Shown piece after piece: positions 1 through 7,108 of a stretch of DNA of 9,421 nucleotides. The stretch lies in NCBI GenBank assembly GCA_030618905.1, contig JAUXCL010000080.1, positions 1 to 9,421 of the forward strand. Reading direction: 5' to 3'. The DNA comes from Bacteroidales bacterium. GTDB lineage: Bacteria; Bacteroidota; Bacteroidia; Bacteroidales; B18-G4. Both the position numbers and the translations under genes were made by a program. Every line of letters begins with the position of its first letter. The first letter of the stretch is position 1. The notes below the pieces were generated by a model. That model saw only the letters and a list, made by a program, of their open reading frames with translations, was not told the DNA's origin and searched no databases.

Positions 1-48
1 CCCTTTCGGGGCCTGTGCGGTGGGAAGTCTGACCGTGGGGAGAAAGGG
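1..48. repeat. GC-rich nested inverted repeat at the left edge
   Basis: CCCTTTC at 1-7 is complementary to GAAAGGG at 42-48. Inside the loop, CGGT at 18-21 is complementary to ACCG at 32-35. A smaller alternative hairpin, CCC-TTTC-GGG, lies at 1-10. The two near-identical stretches CGGTGGG (18-24) and CCGTGGG (33-39) also form an imperfect direct repeat. The segment is cut by the window edge, so its full extent is unknown. It may be the outer part of the same intergenic element as the hairpins that follow. Confidence 0.4.
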
Positions 49-70
49 CTTCATTCGTGCTGTCCTTTTC

Positions 71-115
71 TTTGCTTCGTTTCTTTTGGACAATCAAAAG
101 AAATGAAGAAGCAAA
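71..115. repeat. Long A/T-rich intergenic hairpin
   Basis: TTTCTTTTG at 80-88 pairs perfectly with CAAAAGAAA at 95-103 across a 6-base loop (89-94). After one opposed pair (G79/T104), CTTC at 75-78 pairs with GAAG at 105-108. TTTG at 71-74 pairs with CAAA at 112-115 across a 3-base bulge. In plus-strand RNA, G79 and U104 can wobble-pair, giving a continuous 14-bp stem. In minus-strand RNA the same position is an A/C mismatch. No T-run follows on either strand, so this is not a textbook intrinsic terminator. It lies about 190-230 nt beyond the TolC-like stop codon and might still protect or end that transcript. A REP-like dispersed repeat is the other reading. Confidence 0.65.
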
Positions 116-123
116 AACAAAGC

Positions 124-157
124 GCCCGGGGCTACAATTATTCAACCCCTCCGGGGT
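124..157. repeat. GC-rich palindromes between the A/T-rich hairpin and spacer
   Basis: A CCCGGG palindrome lies at 125-130. ACCCC at 145-149 is complementary to GGGGT at 153-157 across a 3-base loop. The two are separated by 14 A/T-rich bases. Short GC palindromes of this kind next to the A/T-rich hairpin give the region the modular look of a dispersed intergenic repeat. No function can be assigned. Confidence 0.45.
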
Positions 158-208
158 CATTGGTAAATAACAAACGAGAAAAACCAAATTCCAAATATTT
201 CTGATATC

Positions 209-250
209 ACATGGTACACGGTACATGGTCCATTGAACATGGAACATGGA
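209..250. repeat. Degenerate 7-bp tandem repeat, six units
   Basis: Read in steps of seven from 209, the units are ACATGGT, ACACGGT, ACATGGT, CCATTGA, ACATGGA and ACATGGA. Five of the six match the consensus ACATGGW with at most one change, and the fourth is more diverged. The phase is kept exactly over 42 bp. The array is non-coding and sits 50 bp downstream of the TolC-like stop codon. It resembles a short heptamer microsatellite that has begun to decay. It is too short and has no spacers, so it is not a CRISPR array. Confidence 0.7.
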
Positions 251-300
251 ATAGTACTACATTTAGTGTGTCAGGGCAGGTATTGAATATTCCCGGATAA

Positions 301-1839
301 TTAATCAATATAACCAATATCATTCAGGTTGAATTCAATCTTTTGGTTCTGCCGGAAGTCGAATAGTGTGAGCTTCCGAAGCTCATAAAAGTTCCGCCAA
401 TAGGTCTGCAGGGCCTGGAAGTAGGATTTTTTGGCATTATCGTTATCAATCTGTGCATTATTTAATTCCAGTACATCATTTACCTTGCCGATCACATATC
501 TTCTCTGCGTCACGTCATATCTTTTCTGGGCAACGGTATCGGATTTAGCGGCTATCAACAACTGGTTTTCCTGCATGTTAAATTGCATAACAGTCAGAAA
601 TATATTTTGTTCAAAGTCAATCCTTTCCTGCTCTACTGATGTCATTACCAATTCCTCTGAGGATTCTGCCATCTTGATATTTCCTTTTGCCACACCCCAG
701 TCAACAATGGGTATATGCAAACCCAGTCTAATCTGCTCCTGGTCAAGCGGTTCATTATAAACCCTGGAAAACATGTCGGTGGTACCCGTCAGGCCAAAAA
801 CTGCATACAACTCGGCTTCAAAGCGGTTTGAGCGCCTGGCTAAATTCACCTGGCTTGCAGCCTCCAGCAGCTGCACTTCAAAATCCAGTGAGGTGGATGA
901 ATTTTCTTTTGCTTCCCCGATAGCGGTGGCGGCATCAACGGGAAAATGATATGTATCTGTAGGTGGGATCAATTCAATTTTCACATCATCTTTGACCCTG
1001 AGGTAAGATTTTAACCGGAAACGATTGTTCTGAAGGGCTAATTCGGAATTCTCCACAGCAGCAGTGGCCCTCAGGTAATTTAATTCGAGCTGCAATAATT
1101 CATTCTCTGCGATCTTACCCAAATTATACCTGCCCATTGCAATCATGTAGAGGGTATCATAGTTATGCATATTCTTATATGCAATCCTCTTCTCAGTTTG
1201 TGCAAGCAGGAGGTTGAAGAAATAATTCGTGGCGTTAATGGCTACCTGCTCCATATTCTCAAGGTAGACACTTTGCGACTGGGTATATTTGATGGGTTCT
1301 ATCTTCCTGTCCCATTTATAGGGATTATACTTGAAGATCGGCTGGCTGTAACCAATATTGATCGGGTTTGCCAACCACGATGTCAGTGTTGTAGAGTCTG
1401 TAAAGTTATCCAATCGGGATAAGCCTGATCTCAGGAATAACTCACCACCGAGAGCCCCGACTTTTTGGTTCACGGAGAGATCAGCCGAAGCATTTGAATA
1501 GCTTTTGGCCTGGAAGGTTTCCACTCCATTCGGTAGCGTAACGATCTCAATTGACCTGTTGAAATTAGGGATTACCGCATCGATACGTAACTGTGGCAGG
1601 TAATTGGCTTTAAAAGTCCTGTATTCCCAATAAGATCTGCGGAACCTGTGCTTGGCAATCAAGGCATCCGGAGATTGCTGTTGCGCAAGATAAATTACAT
1701 CGTTCAGGGATAGGATATTAATATTTTCCTGTGCGTAAACCGCTTCCACAGATAAAGTACTGATGCCAATAAATAATGACAGCAGGATATGGAAGAAAGA
1801 AATTTTAAAGGGTTTTAAGATGGCCTTTATGTTTTCCAT
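301..1839 (-). CDS. TolC-like outer-membrane efflux protein
   Basis: Outer-membrane channel of a tripartite exporter, expected to form a trimeric barrel and periplasmic tunnel that docks with the membrane fusion protein encoded two genes upstream. From the ATG at 1839 the protein has 512 residues. A signal peptide has a hydrophobic core at about 15-31 and a likely cleavage after VYA at residue 36. A typical TolC opening, SLNDVIYLAQQQSP, follows at about 44-57. Two TolC-type repeats are visible: a helix with RYNLGKIAENELLQLEL near 237-253, and its counterpart RRYVIGKVNDVLELNNAQ near 446-463. GLHIPIVDWG at 373-382 marks the second barrel entry. Length fits the family. An in-frame TTG at 1863 would add eight residues and start 9 bp after the permease stop, but the ATG gives a normal signal peptide and an A-rich upstream. 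It is the last gene of the operon. Confidence 0.93.
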   Translation of the reverse strand: MENIKAILKPFKISFFHILLSLFIGISTLSVEAVYAQENINILSLNDVIYLAQQQSPDALIAKHRFRRSYWEYRTFKANYLPQLRIDAVIPNFNRSIEIVTLPNGVETFQAKSYSNASADLSVNQKVGALGGELFLRSGLSRLDNFTDSTTLTSWLANPINIGYSQPIFKYNPYKWDRKIEPIKYTQSQSVYLENMEQVAINATNYFFNLLLAQTEKRIAYKNMHNYDTLYMIAMGRYNLGKIAENELLQLELNYLRATAAVENSELALQNNRFRLKSYLRVKDDVKIELIPPTDTYHFPVDAATAIGEAKENSSTSLDFEVQLLEAASQVNLARRSNRFEAELYAVFGLTGTTDMFSRVYNEPLDQEQIRLGLHIPIVDWGVAKGNIKMAESSEELVMTSVEQERIDFEQNIFLTVMQFNMQENQLLIAAKSDTVAQKRYDVTQRRYVIGKVNDVLELNNAQIDNDNAKKSYFQALQTYWRNFYELRKLTLFDFRQNQKIEFNLNDIGYID

Positions 1840-1872
1840 TTTCGGGTTTTTTAGCTTTGTCAATATCTTTAA

Positions 1873-3237
1873 TTATTCATGCCTGAGTGAAACAACGGGG
1901 TCCTGTCCGGCTGCACGTTTCGCCGGCATATAGCCGAAGGCAATGCCAATTGCAGCTGAAACACCAAATGAAACAATGATTGATAAAGGAGAGATGATCG
2001 TTAAGATACCGGTCGCCTGCATGATAATCTTAGAAAATAAAAAGCCCATCAGGATACCGATAAAACCACCTGAAATACTGATCAATGTAGCTTCTGTCAG
2101 GAACTGCATGATGATATCCTTCTTGGTGGCACCGGAAGCCATCCTGATTCCAATTTCCTTTATGCGTTCCATGACCGAGGCAAGCATGATATTCATAATG
2201 CCTATTCCTCCAACGATCAATGAGATCCCGGCAATGACCGCCAGTACTATGTTGAAAATGTCCTTGGTCCTTTGCTCCTGTTTTAGCAAAATCTCCGGAA
2301 TACTGATGTCGAAGTCCTGTACATTCGAGTGCCGTCTTAATAGCATTTTTTGAACGATGTTGGAAGTGGAAACCAGAAAATCAGATTCTCTAACCTGAAC
2401 CACTATTTTATCCAATTGATTGAAGTTGGTTTCATCCGATCCTGAAGAGCTCCAGAAACTGGTAACCATGCCCCCCCTGATGACTATACCACTTCCACCA
2501 CCATGGATGGAATTGGCATTGACAACCGAACGGTCTTTGTAACGTAGTAAAACTGTTGCGATTGGGGCGTAGATATTGTTGTTATAATCGCTGACACCCA
2601 GATCCCTTTCTCCTCCTATATTGAACATTTGATCTTCCAGAATACCGATAACCTTGAGCCAGACATGTCCGCATTTGATGTATTTCCCAATTGGGTTTTC
2701 TTCTGCGAAAAATTTAGCTTTTATCGTAGGGCCAATTATACATACCGGACTGCCATTTCGCATGTGGTCATCATTAAAAAACATCCCTTCTTTCAGCTGG
2801 AGGGTATAAACTTTAAAGAAATCAGGAGTAACGCCATTTAGTTTAGCTGATCTGCGTTTACCACTTTTAATGATGAATGTCTCATACGTGACTTCAGGGC
2901 TGATCCTTTCCACAGTGGGAATGATTTTTCTGATGCTTTCGGCATCTTTAATGGTTAACCCGGGAGAATATTTGTTTTGCAGGCTTTTACCTTCTTCGTC
3001 AGAAGATCCCTGTACATCACCACCCGGGGTCACAGGCCTGATCACAATATTATTCACGCCCACCATTTTGATCTGCTCCAGGATCTCCTGCTTGGCACCG
3101 TTTCCTATAGCCATCATGGTTATCACAGCAGCAACACCAAAGATAATACCCAGTGTAGTTAGAAATGACCTGAACTTATAGGCCATCACGGCTTCAATAG
3201 CAATATTAAAAATGTGTAAAAATCTTTGCAGTTTCAC
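1873..3237 (-). CDS. MacB-like ABC transporter permease (MacB_PCD/FtsX domains)
   Basis: Inner-membrane subunit of a MacB/LolC-type ABC exporter, 454 residues. The order is: a cytoplasmic amphipathic start, TM1 at about 24-45 (LTTLGIIFGVAAVITM), a large periplasmic MacB-type core domain to about 325, then three C-terminal membrane helices at about 327-352, 382-403 and 411-437. The segment ERIKEIGIRMASGA (357-370) is the conserved FtsX-family stretch after TM2 that contacts the ATPase, and the C-terminus (GYMPAKRAAGQDPVVSLR) is also typical. There is no Walker A or ABC signature, unlike E. coli MacB, so the ATPase is separate and not in this window. The periplasmic domain carries a Gly/Ser-rich stretch at about 245-268. 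The start is GTG: the frame back to the upstream stop contains no ATG, and starting at Met18 would remove the usual N-terminal helix. The gap after the fusion-protein gene is 18 bp. Confidence 0.93.
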   Translation of the reverse strand: MKLQRFLHIFNIAIEAVMAYKFRSFLTTLGIIFGVAAVITMMAIGNGAKQEILEQIKMVGVNNIVIRPVTPGGDVQGSSDEEGKSLQNKYSPGLTIKDAESIRKIIPTVERISPEVTYETFIIKSGKRRSAKLNGVTPDFFKVYTLQLKEGMFFNDDHMRNGSPVCIIGPTIKAKFFAEENPIGKYIKCGHVWLKVIGILEDQMFNIGGERDLGVSDYNNNIYAPIATVLLRYKDRSVVNANSIHGGGSGIVIRGGMVTSFWSSSGSDETNFNQLDKIVVQVRESDFLVSTSNIVQKMLLRRHSNVQDFDISIPEILLKQEQRTKDIFNIVLAVIAGISLIVGGIGIMNIMLASVMERIKEIGIRMASGATKKDIIMQFLTEATLISISGGFIGILMGFLFSKIIMQATGILTIISPLSIIVSFGVSAAIGIAFGYMPAKRAAGQDPVVSLRHE

Positions 3238-3255
3238 CGATGTTAAGATTTTGGG

Positions 3256-4686
3256 TTATTGCTTAGGTCTCTGTTTTGACCCGGAACCTCCTGATGGCTT
3301 TTGTCCTCCTTTTTTCATCTTGCCATGACCTTGCATCTTCATTTTATCGAAATCCCCCTTTTTGTATTGATCCATCATGTTGGTGTCTTCTTCTTTTATT
3401 ACCGGTTTCAGGTAATCATCTTCCCGCTTAAACTTATTTACAATAGCAGTATCCAGGTAGTTCCAGCGAAAGTCCTCAGCACCTTCAGGTGGCATCAGGT
3501 AAACTTCGTCAATATCTTCGAGACCCGCCCTGACGATTATTTCGTTTTCGTTGCTCTTACCTGTAACAATCTGTTGCCTGTAGCGGGAAGTGTAAACATA
3601 AGTTACGCTGTCATTACTCTGCACGCACTCAAGAGGTACGTAAGTAGCCGAATCGACGATGTCGGTTATAATAATATTGCTTGTTGTCATTGCAGGCCTG
3701 AGAATAGAATCATATTCCTTCACCTCTATGATAACTTCAAATACTTTTGCGTTGGAATTCCTCATTTGTTCACCAATGTTGGCTACCTCTGTGACATTCC
3801 CGGAATACTCTTTATCCGGGAAAGCATCAACACCCATCAGCACCTGCTGCTTAACTTTCACCTTGCTGATATCAATCTCATTTACATATGTTTTAGAGAT
3901 CATCCTGGTCAGGTCCGGTAGTTCAGCAACAACGGGATCCCAAATACTGATTGTGGATCCAATGCTTTGTTTCTGACCATCCCAGCTACGCCGGTAAATA
4001 ACCATACCTGATTTAGGTGCACGCACGGTAAACTGTCCCAGCAATTCTATCATCTGGTCATATTCATTTTGGGCTTTGTTTAAATTAGCAGATACTTCCT
4101 GCATATCAGCTTTGGCTTGTTGCTTCTTGACCAAATAATTGTTTTTAGATTGCTCATAATTTCGCTGTGTCTTATCCAGTTCGATTTTAACTTGCCGCTG
4201 CGTTGCAGGAGGTTCATAAATTGATTGATCAACAGCAATTTGCCTTTCTTCCAGGCTGTATTTCATGTTGATTAGCTCATCCCTGGCCTCTCTTAACTGG
4301 AGCGTTGTATCCAGCTCCGTTTTAATATACTGTGTTTCAAGTTGCTCGAGGTCCAGTTCTCTGTCTTTCAATACATTGCTTAGTTCTGACCTGTCCAGCT
4401 CAGCAACATATTCTCCTGAATCAACAACGGTACCATCAGGGATAATGTCTTCAATTTTGATCTGGAAAATTCTGAAGTTTCTTAAACCCCGTGGACCATA
4501 GATCTTTTCAGAGCTTTTGGCTTCTAACTCACCCGTAGTAGTAACATTTATCTGGAAAACGCCTCTTGCCACGGGAACCTTCACGGTTTCAACCTTTTTT
4601 GAACCTGAATCCAGTGAAAAAATAACGATAAAGATAACGATGACCAGAATGGTAATTCCGATATAAATTCTTCTTTTTCTTTTCAT
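3256..4686 (-). CDS. HlyD/MacA-like membrane fusion protein
   Basis: Periplasmic adaptor linking the ABC permease to the TolC-like channel, 476 residues. A basic start (KRKRR) and one membrane helix at about 7-24 place it as an inner-membrane-anchored periplasmic protein. The first half of a lipoyl domain lies at about 55-98, followed by a long coiled-coil hairpin at about 100-216 rich in Glu, Gln, Lys and Leu. The second lipoyl half is at about 217-250 (RAPKSGMVIYRR), then the beta-barrel at about 260-345 and a membrane-proximal part to about 400. The last 40 or so residues are a low-complexity tail rich in Lys, Met and Gly with no recognisable domain. The gene starts 7 bp after the MoxR stop and ends 18 bp before the permease, so the exporter genes are clearly co-transcribed. 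Confidence 0.93.
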   Translation of the reverse strand: MKRKRRIYIGITILVIVIFIVIFSLDSGSKKVETVKVPVARGVFQINVTTTGELEAKSSEKIYGPRGLRNFRIFQIKIEDIIPDGTVVDSGEYVAELDRSELSNVLKDRELDLEQLETQYIKTELDTTLQLREARDELINMKYSLEERQIAVDQSIYEPPATQRQVKIELDKTQRNYEQSKNNYLVKKQQAKADMQEVSANLNKAQNEYDQMIELLGQFTVRAPKSGMVIYRRSWDGQKQSIGSTISIWDPVVAELPDLTRMISKTYVNEIDISKVKVKQQVLMGVDAFPDKEYSGNVTEVANIGEQMRNSNAKVFEVIIEVKEYDSILRPAMTTSNIIITDIVDSATYVPLECVQSNDSVTYVYTSRYRQQIVTGKSNENEIIVRAGLEDIDEVYLMPPEGAEDFRWNYLDTAIVNKFKREDDYLKPVIKEEDTNMMDQYKKGDFDKMKMQGHGKMKKGGQKPSGGSGSKQRPKQ

Positions 4687-4693
4687 ATATACG

Positions 4694-5668
4694 TTATTTC
4701 AGAAATTCATCAATGATCATTTCCACACTCTGGCCTTCAGCTTCCGCCTTATAATTTCTAACAATGCGATGCCTGAGAATTGGTGTTGCGACAGCATTGA
4801 CATCTTCAATGTCAGGCGCATATTTCCCATTGATCACAGCATTGCATTTTGCACCAATAATTAAATATTGAGAAGCCCGCGGACCAACTCCCCATGTTAA
4901 ATATTTATCAGCCCAGGGATGTGCCTCTTTCGACAATGGTCTTGTCTTAGTTGTCAGGTTTACAGCATACTGGTATACATTGTCCGGGACAGGTACTTTC
5001 CTGATAATTTTCTGGAAGAAAATGATTTCTTCACTGTCGAGGACAACTTCAATCTCCGGCATGATATCCTGTGTAGTGCTCTTTACGATATTAATTTCTT
5101 CTTCAAAAGATGGATAATCAAGCCAGATATTGAACATAAAGCGGTCCAGTTGGGCTTCCGGTAAAGGATATGTTCCTTCTTGTTCAATGGGGTTTTGTGT
5201 AGCAAGTACAAAGAAGGGCTCACTTAACTTATGGGTATTCCCGGCAACTGTGATGGCTTTCTCCTGCATGGCCTCAAGCAAAGCCGATTGAGTTTTGGGA
5301 GGCGTTCTGTTGATTTCGTCTGCAAGAATAATATTCGCAAAGACAGGCCCTTTCACAAATCTGAATTTCCGGTTTTCATCAAGGATCTCGGCGCCAATAA
5401 TATCGGAGGGCATCAAATCGGGTGTAAATTGTATACGGCTATAGCTAAGACCAAGAGCCTGGGAAATAGTGTTCACAATTAAGGTCTTGGCCAATCCGGG
5501 TACCCCGACCAGCAGTCCATGCCCGCGGCTAAAAATAGAGATGATGATATACTTGATCACCTCATCCTGGCCTACGATAATTTTAGAGATCTCAGATTTC
5601 AGGGAATTATATTTTTCAACCAATGCATCAATTGCTTCTACATCGGATTTATATCGCTCAGATACCAT
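4694..5668 (-). CDS. MoxR-family AAA+ ATPase
   Basis: Cytoplasmic AAA+ ATPase, 324 residues, the usual length for MoxR. Visible motifs: IVGQDEVI at 31-38, Walker A GVPGLAKT at 55-62, Walker B ILADE at 114-118 followed by INR, sensor 1 ATQNP at 156-160, LDRF at 174-177 as the likely arginine finger, and sensor-2 GPRAS at 262-266. Family members act as chaperone-like remodelers that mature or activate partner proteins, often beside genes for DUF58 and von Willebrand factor A proteins. No such partner is present here: the next genes encode an exporter and the preceding ones periplasmic isomerases. The gene starts with ATG 20 bp after the SurA-type gene and ends 7 bp before the fusion-protein gene. 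It is not an ABC-type ATPase and cannot substitute for the missing exporter ATPase. Target unknown. Confidence 0.95.
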   Translation of the reverse strand: MVSERYKSDVEAIDALVEKYNSLKSEISKIIVGQDEVIKYIIISIFSRGHGLLVGVPGLAKTLIVNTISQALGLSYSRIQFTPDLMPSDIIGAEILDENRKFRFVKGPVFANIILADEINRTPPKTQSALLEAMQEKAITVAGNTHKLSEPFFVLATQNPIEQEGTYPLPEAQLDRFMFNIWLDYPSFEEEINIVKSTTQDIMPEIEVVLDSEEIIFFQKIIRKVPVPDNVYQYAVNLTTKTRPLSKEAHPWADKYLTWGVGPRASQYLIIGAKCNAVINGKYAPDIEDVNAVATPILRHRIVRNYKAEAEGQSVEMIIDEFLK

Positions 5669-5688
5669 TATCAGTAATTGTTAAATTA

Positions 5689-7062
5689 TTAGTTGTCGGG
5701 AAACCATTCATTGTCAAATGTGCAGGAATCCTTGTACTTATCAATGATTTTGATATACGTCTTTCTGGCTTTTTTTCTGATCCAATCCCGGTAAGCCTCT
5801 ACTTGTTTATCCTGCAAAGCCCAATCCTGTACCCGGCTGTAATCTTCCTCAAGGTTGGCCCTGTGCGGAAGTGTCCTGATCTTGAGATACAATAAACGAA
5901 ACGCATCCTGCCCTTCCTCTGTTTGCATCTGTACCGGATTTGATATTTCTCCGACACGTAGCTTATCAATGACAAAACTTACGCTGGGTTCCAGTTGATT
6001 AGCTTCAAATTGAGTGGTGCCGGTCATAGGGTTGATCAGGAGACCGCCATTATTTTTACCCGGGTCATCAGAATACTTCATCACTGCATCATCAAAAGTG
6101 ATCTCTTCGTTCCGCACCAGCCGTGCAACGGTATCCAGTTCCAGTTTGGCATTCATGAAATCTTCCGGGGCGACCTTAGGGCGCATCAGTATATGCCGTA
6201 CATTAACATATTCTCCCTTCCTTTCAATCATCTGGATAATATGAAATCCGGCCTGCGTTTCCACGATCTCAGAGACCTCACCACGATCAAGCTTAAAAGC
6301 AATGGCTTCAAACTCAGGGTACAGTTCTCCACGCCCGTATAATCCAAGCTCTCCACCTTTTTTTGCCGATCCCGGATCCTCAGAATACAAAATAGCCAGG
6401 GTTGAAAAACTTTCTCCTTGCAGGATTCTTTTTCTTAAGTTTCTGAGGTTTTCCTTGACTGCCAGTTTCTGCTTAAGACTCACCGGCGGGATCTTGAGGA
6501 TCTGTCCAATAGTAACCTCAGAATTGATCAGGGGCAGACTGTCTTTGGGAATAGCGCGAAAATAGGATTTGACCTCTGAAGGGGTAACGTCTACTGAGGT
6601 GTTCAGGGTTCGCTGAACCTCCTGAACCAGGAGAAGTTGTTTTACTTCTTCCCTGTATTCTTCTTTGAACTCAGGAATAGTTTTTCCATAGAATTCTTCA
6701 AAAGCCTCCTGGGATCCAATTTGTGCAATAAAATAATGTAATCGCTGGTTTATCTCCTGCTCAATCTGGCCGTCTGTGATCTCAATACTATCCAGCTCAG
6801 CCTGATTTAACAGCATCTTCTGGAACAATACGGTTTCAAGGATCTGGCATTTGCTGCTTATCTTGTCATCTTGTATCTCTCCCTGCATCTTCAATTGCAG
6901 GTATTGTTTTTCAATATCAGACTCCAGTACGATATTTTTTCCTACCACAGCCACTACCTGATCAACTAATGTTTCCTGAGCAAAAACACTTCCCGGCCAG
7001 AAGAAGCTCTGCAGAAAAAGGATTGATAACAACGTGATTATTATACTGCTGTAAGCTTTCAT
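5689..7062 (-). CDS. surA: SurA-type periplasmic chaperone / peptidyl-prolyl isomerase
   Basis: Periplasmic parvulin-type isomerase and chaperone, expected to escort unfolded outer-membrane proteins to the BAM machinery. Its 457 residues begin with a signal peptide (hydrophobic core about 7-21, likely cleavage after VFA at 28). The SurA N-terminal chaperone domain spans about 31-170. The first PpiC domain is at about 183-281 (GGELGLYGRGELYPEFE, then AGFHIIQMIE), and the second at about 287-395 (VRHILMRP, SDDPGKNNGGL). A C-terminal helix follows. Domain 1 has Gln where parvulins usually have the first histidine (IGQIL), and domain 2 has that histidine but lacks the later GxHII motif, so catalysis may be weak. 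The gene ends with tandem TAA TAA. A 46-bp gap precedes it and contains a possible promoter element. The symbol is used at family level. Confidence 0.92.
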   Translation of the reverse strand: MKAYSSIIITLLSILFLQSFFWPGSVFAQETLVDQVVAVVGKNIVLESDIEKQYLQLKMQGEIQDDKISSKCQILETVLFQKMLLNQAELDSIEITDGQIEQEINQRLHYFIAQIGSQEAFEEFYGKTIPEFKEEYREEVKQLLLVQEVQRTLNTSVDVTPSEVKSYFRAIPKDSLPLINSEVTIGQILKIPPVSLKQKLAVKENLRNLRKRILQGESFSTLAILYSEDPGSAKKGGELGLYGRGELYPEFEAIAFKLDRGEVSEIVETQAGFHIIQMIERKGEYVNVRHILMRPKVAPEDFMNAKLELDTVARLVRNEEITFDDAVMKYSDDPGKNNGGLLINPMTGTTQFEANQLEPSVSFVIDKLRVGEISNPVQMQTEEGQDAFRLLYLKIRTLPHRANLEEDYSRVQDWALQDKQVEAYRDWIRKKARKTYIKIIDKYKDSCTFDNEWFPDN

Positions 7063-7073
7063 AAAATAAATAA

Positions 7074-7081
7074 CAAATGTA
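7074..7081 (-). promoter_or_regulatory. Possible Bacteroidota -7 element (TACATTTG)
   Basis: Reading on the minus strand, TACATTTG matches the Bacteroidota -7 consensus TAnnTTTG exactly. It lies in the longest intergenic gap of the operon, after an A-run, with its last base 11 bases before the SurA-type ATG. I find no matching -33 TTG at the usual spacing, and a start here would leave a leader of only about 5-7 nt. A short AT-rich match can arise by chance, so this is a weak call for an internal promoter. Confidence 0.2.
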
Positions 7082-7108
7082 TCCTTTTTTTATTGCATGA
7101 TCAGGCTG

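Larger units (their letters stand above)
1..300. other. Repeat-rich intergenic region downstream of the operon
   Basis: This 300-bp stretch follows the stop codon of the TolC-like gene and holds no gene I can support. Composition changes along it. Positions 1-60 are GC-rich with nested inverted repeats. Positions 61-121 are a purine/pyrimidine-biased hairpin. Positions 122-157 contain GC-rich palindromes. Positions 160-205 are A/T-rich, 209-250 carry a heptamer repeat, and 251-300 are featureless. A minus-strand frame is open from an ATG at 158-160 to the left edge, but it runs straight through the hairpins and looks like repeat sequence rather than protein. I see no tRNA, rRNA or riboswitch. 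I also see no hairpin followed by a T-run, on either strand, that would serve as a standard intrinsic terminator for the operon. Confidence 0.7.

Noticed and set aside
71..115. Intrinsic terminator of the operon
   Set aside because: No T-run follows the stem on the minus strand, the stem is mismatched in that RNA, and it lies about 190 nt past the last stop codon.
1..160. A minus-strand small protein starting at the ATG at 158-160
   Set aside because: The frame is open to the edge, but it passes through several hairpins and encodes a low-complexity basic sequence; repeat sequence is the better explanation.
209..250. CRISPR array
   Set aside because: Units are 7 bp, contiguous and without spacers, and no cas genes are present.
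1840..1863. TTG at 1863 as the start of the TolC-like gene
   Set aside because: The ATG at 1839 gives a normal signal peptide and an A-rich leader; the TTG start only adds eight residues ahead of it. It cannot be fully excluded because it lies just 9 bp after the permease stop.
3301..3921. A 206-codon open frame on the plus strand
   Set aside because: It lies entirely antisense to the membrane fusion protein gene, shows no recognisable domain, and the minus-strand protein is clearly real.
4694..5668. MoxR protein as the missing ABC exporter ATPase
   Set aside because: Its sensor-1, arginine-finger and sensor-2 motifs are AAA+, and there is no ABC signature motif.
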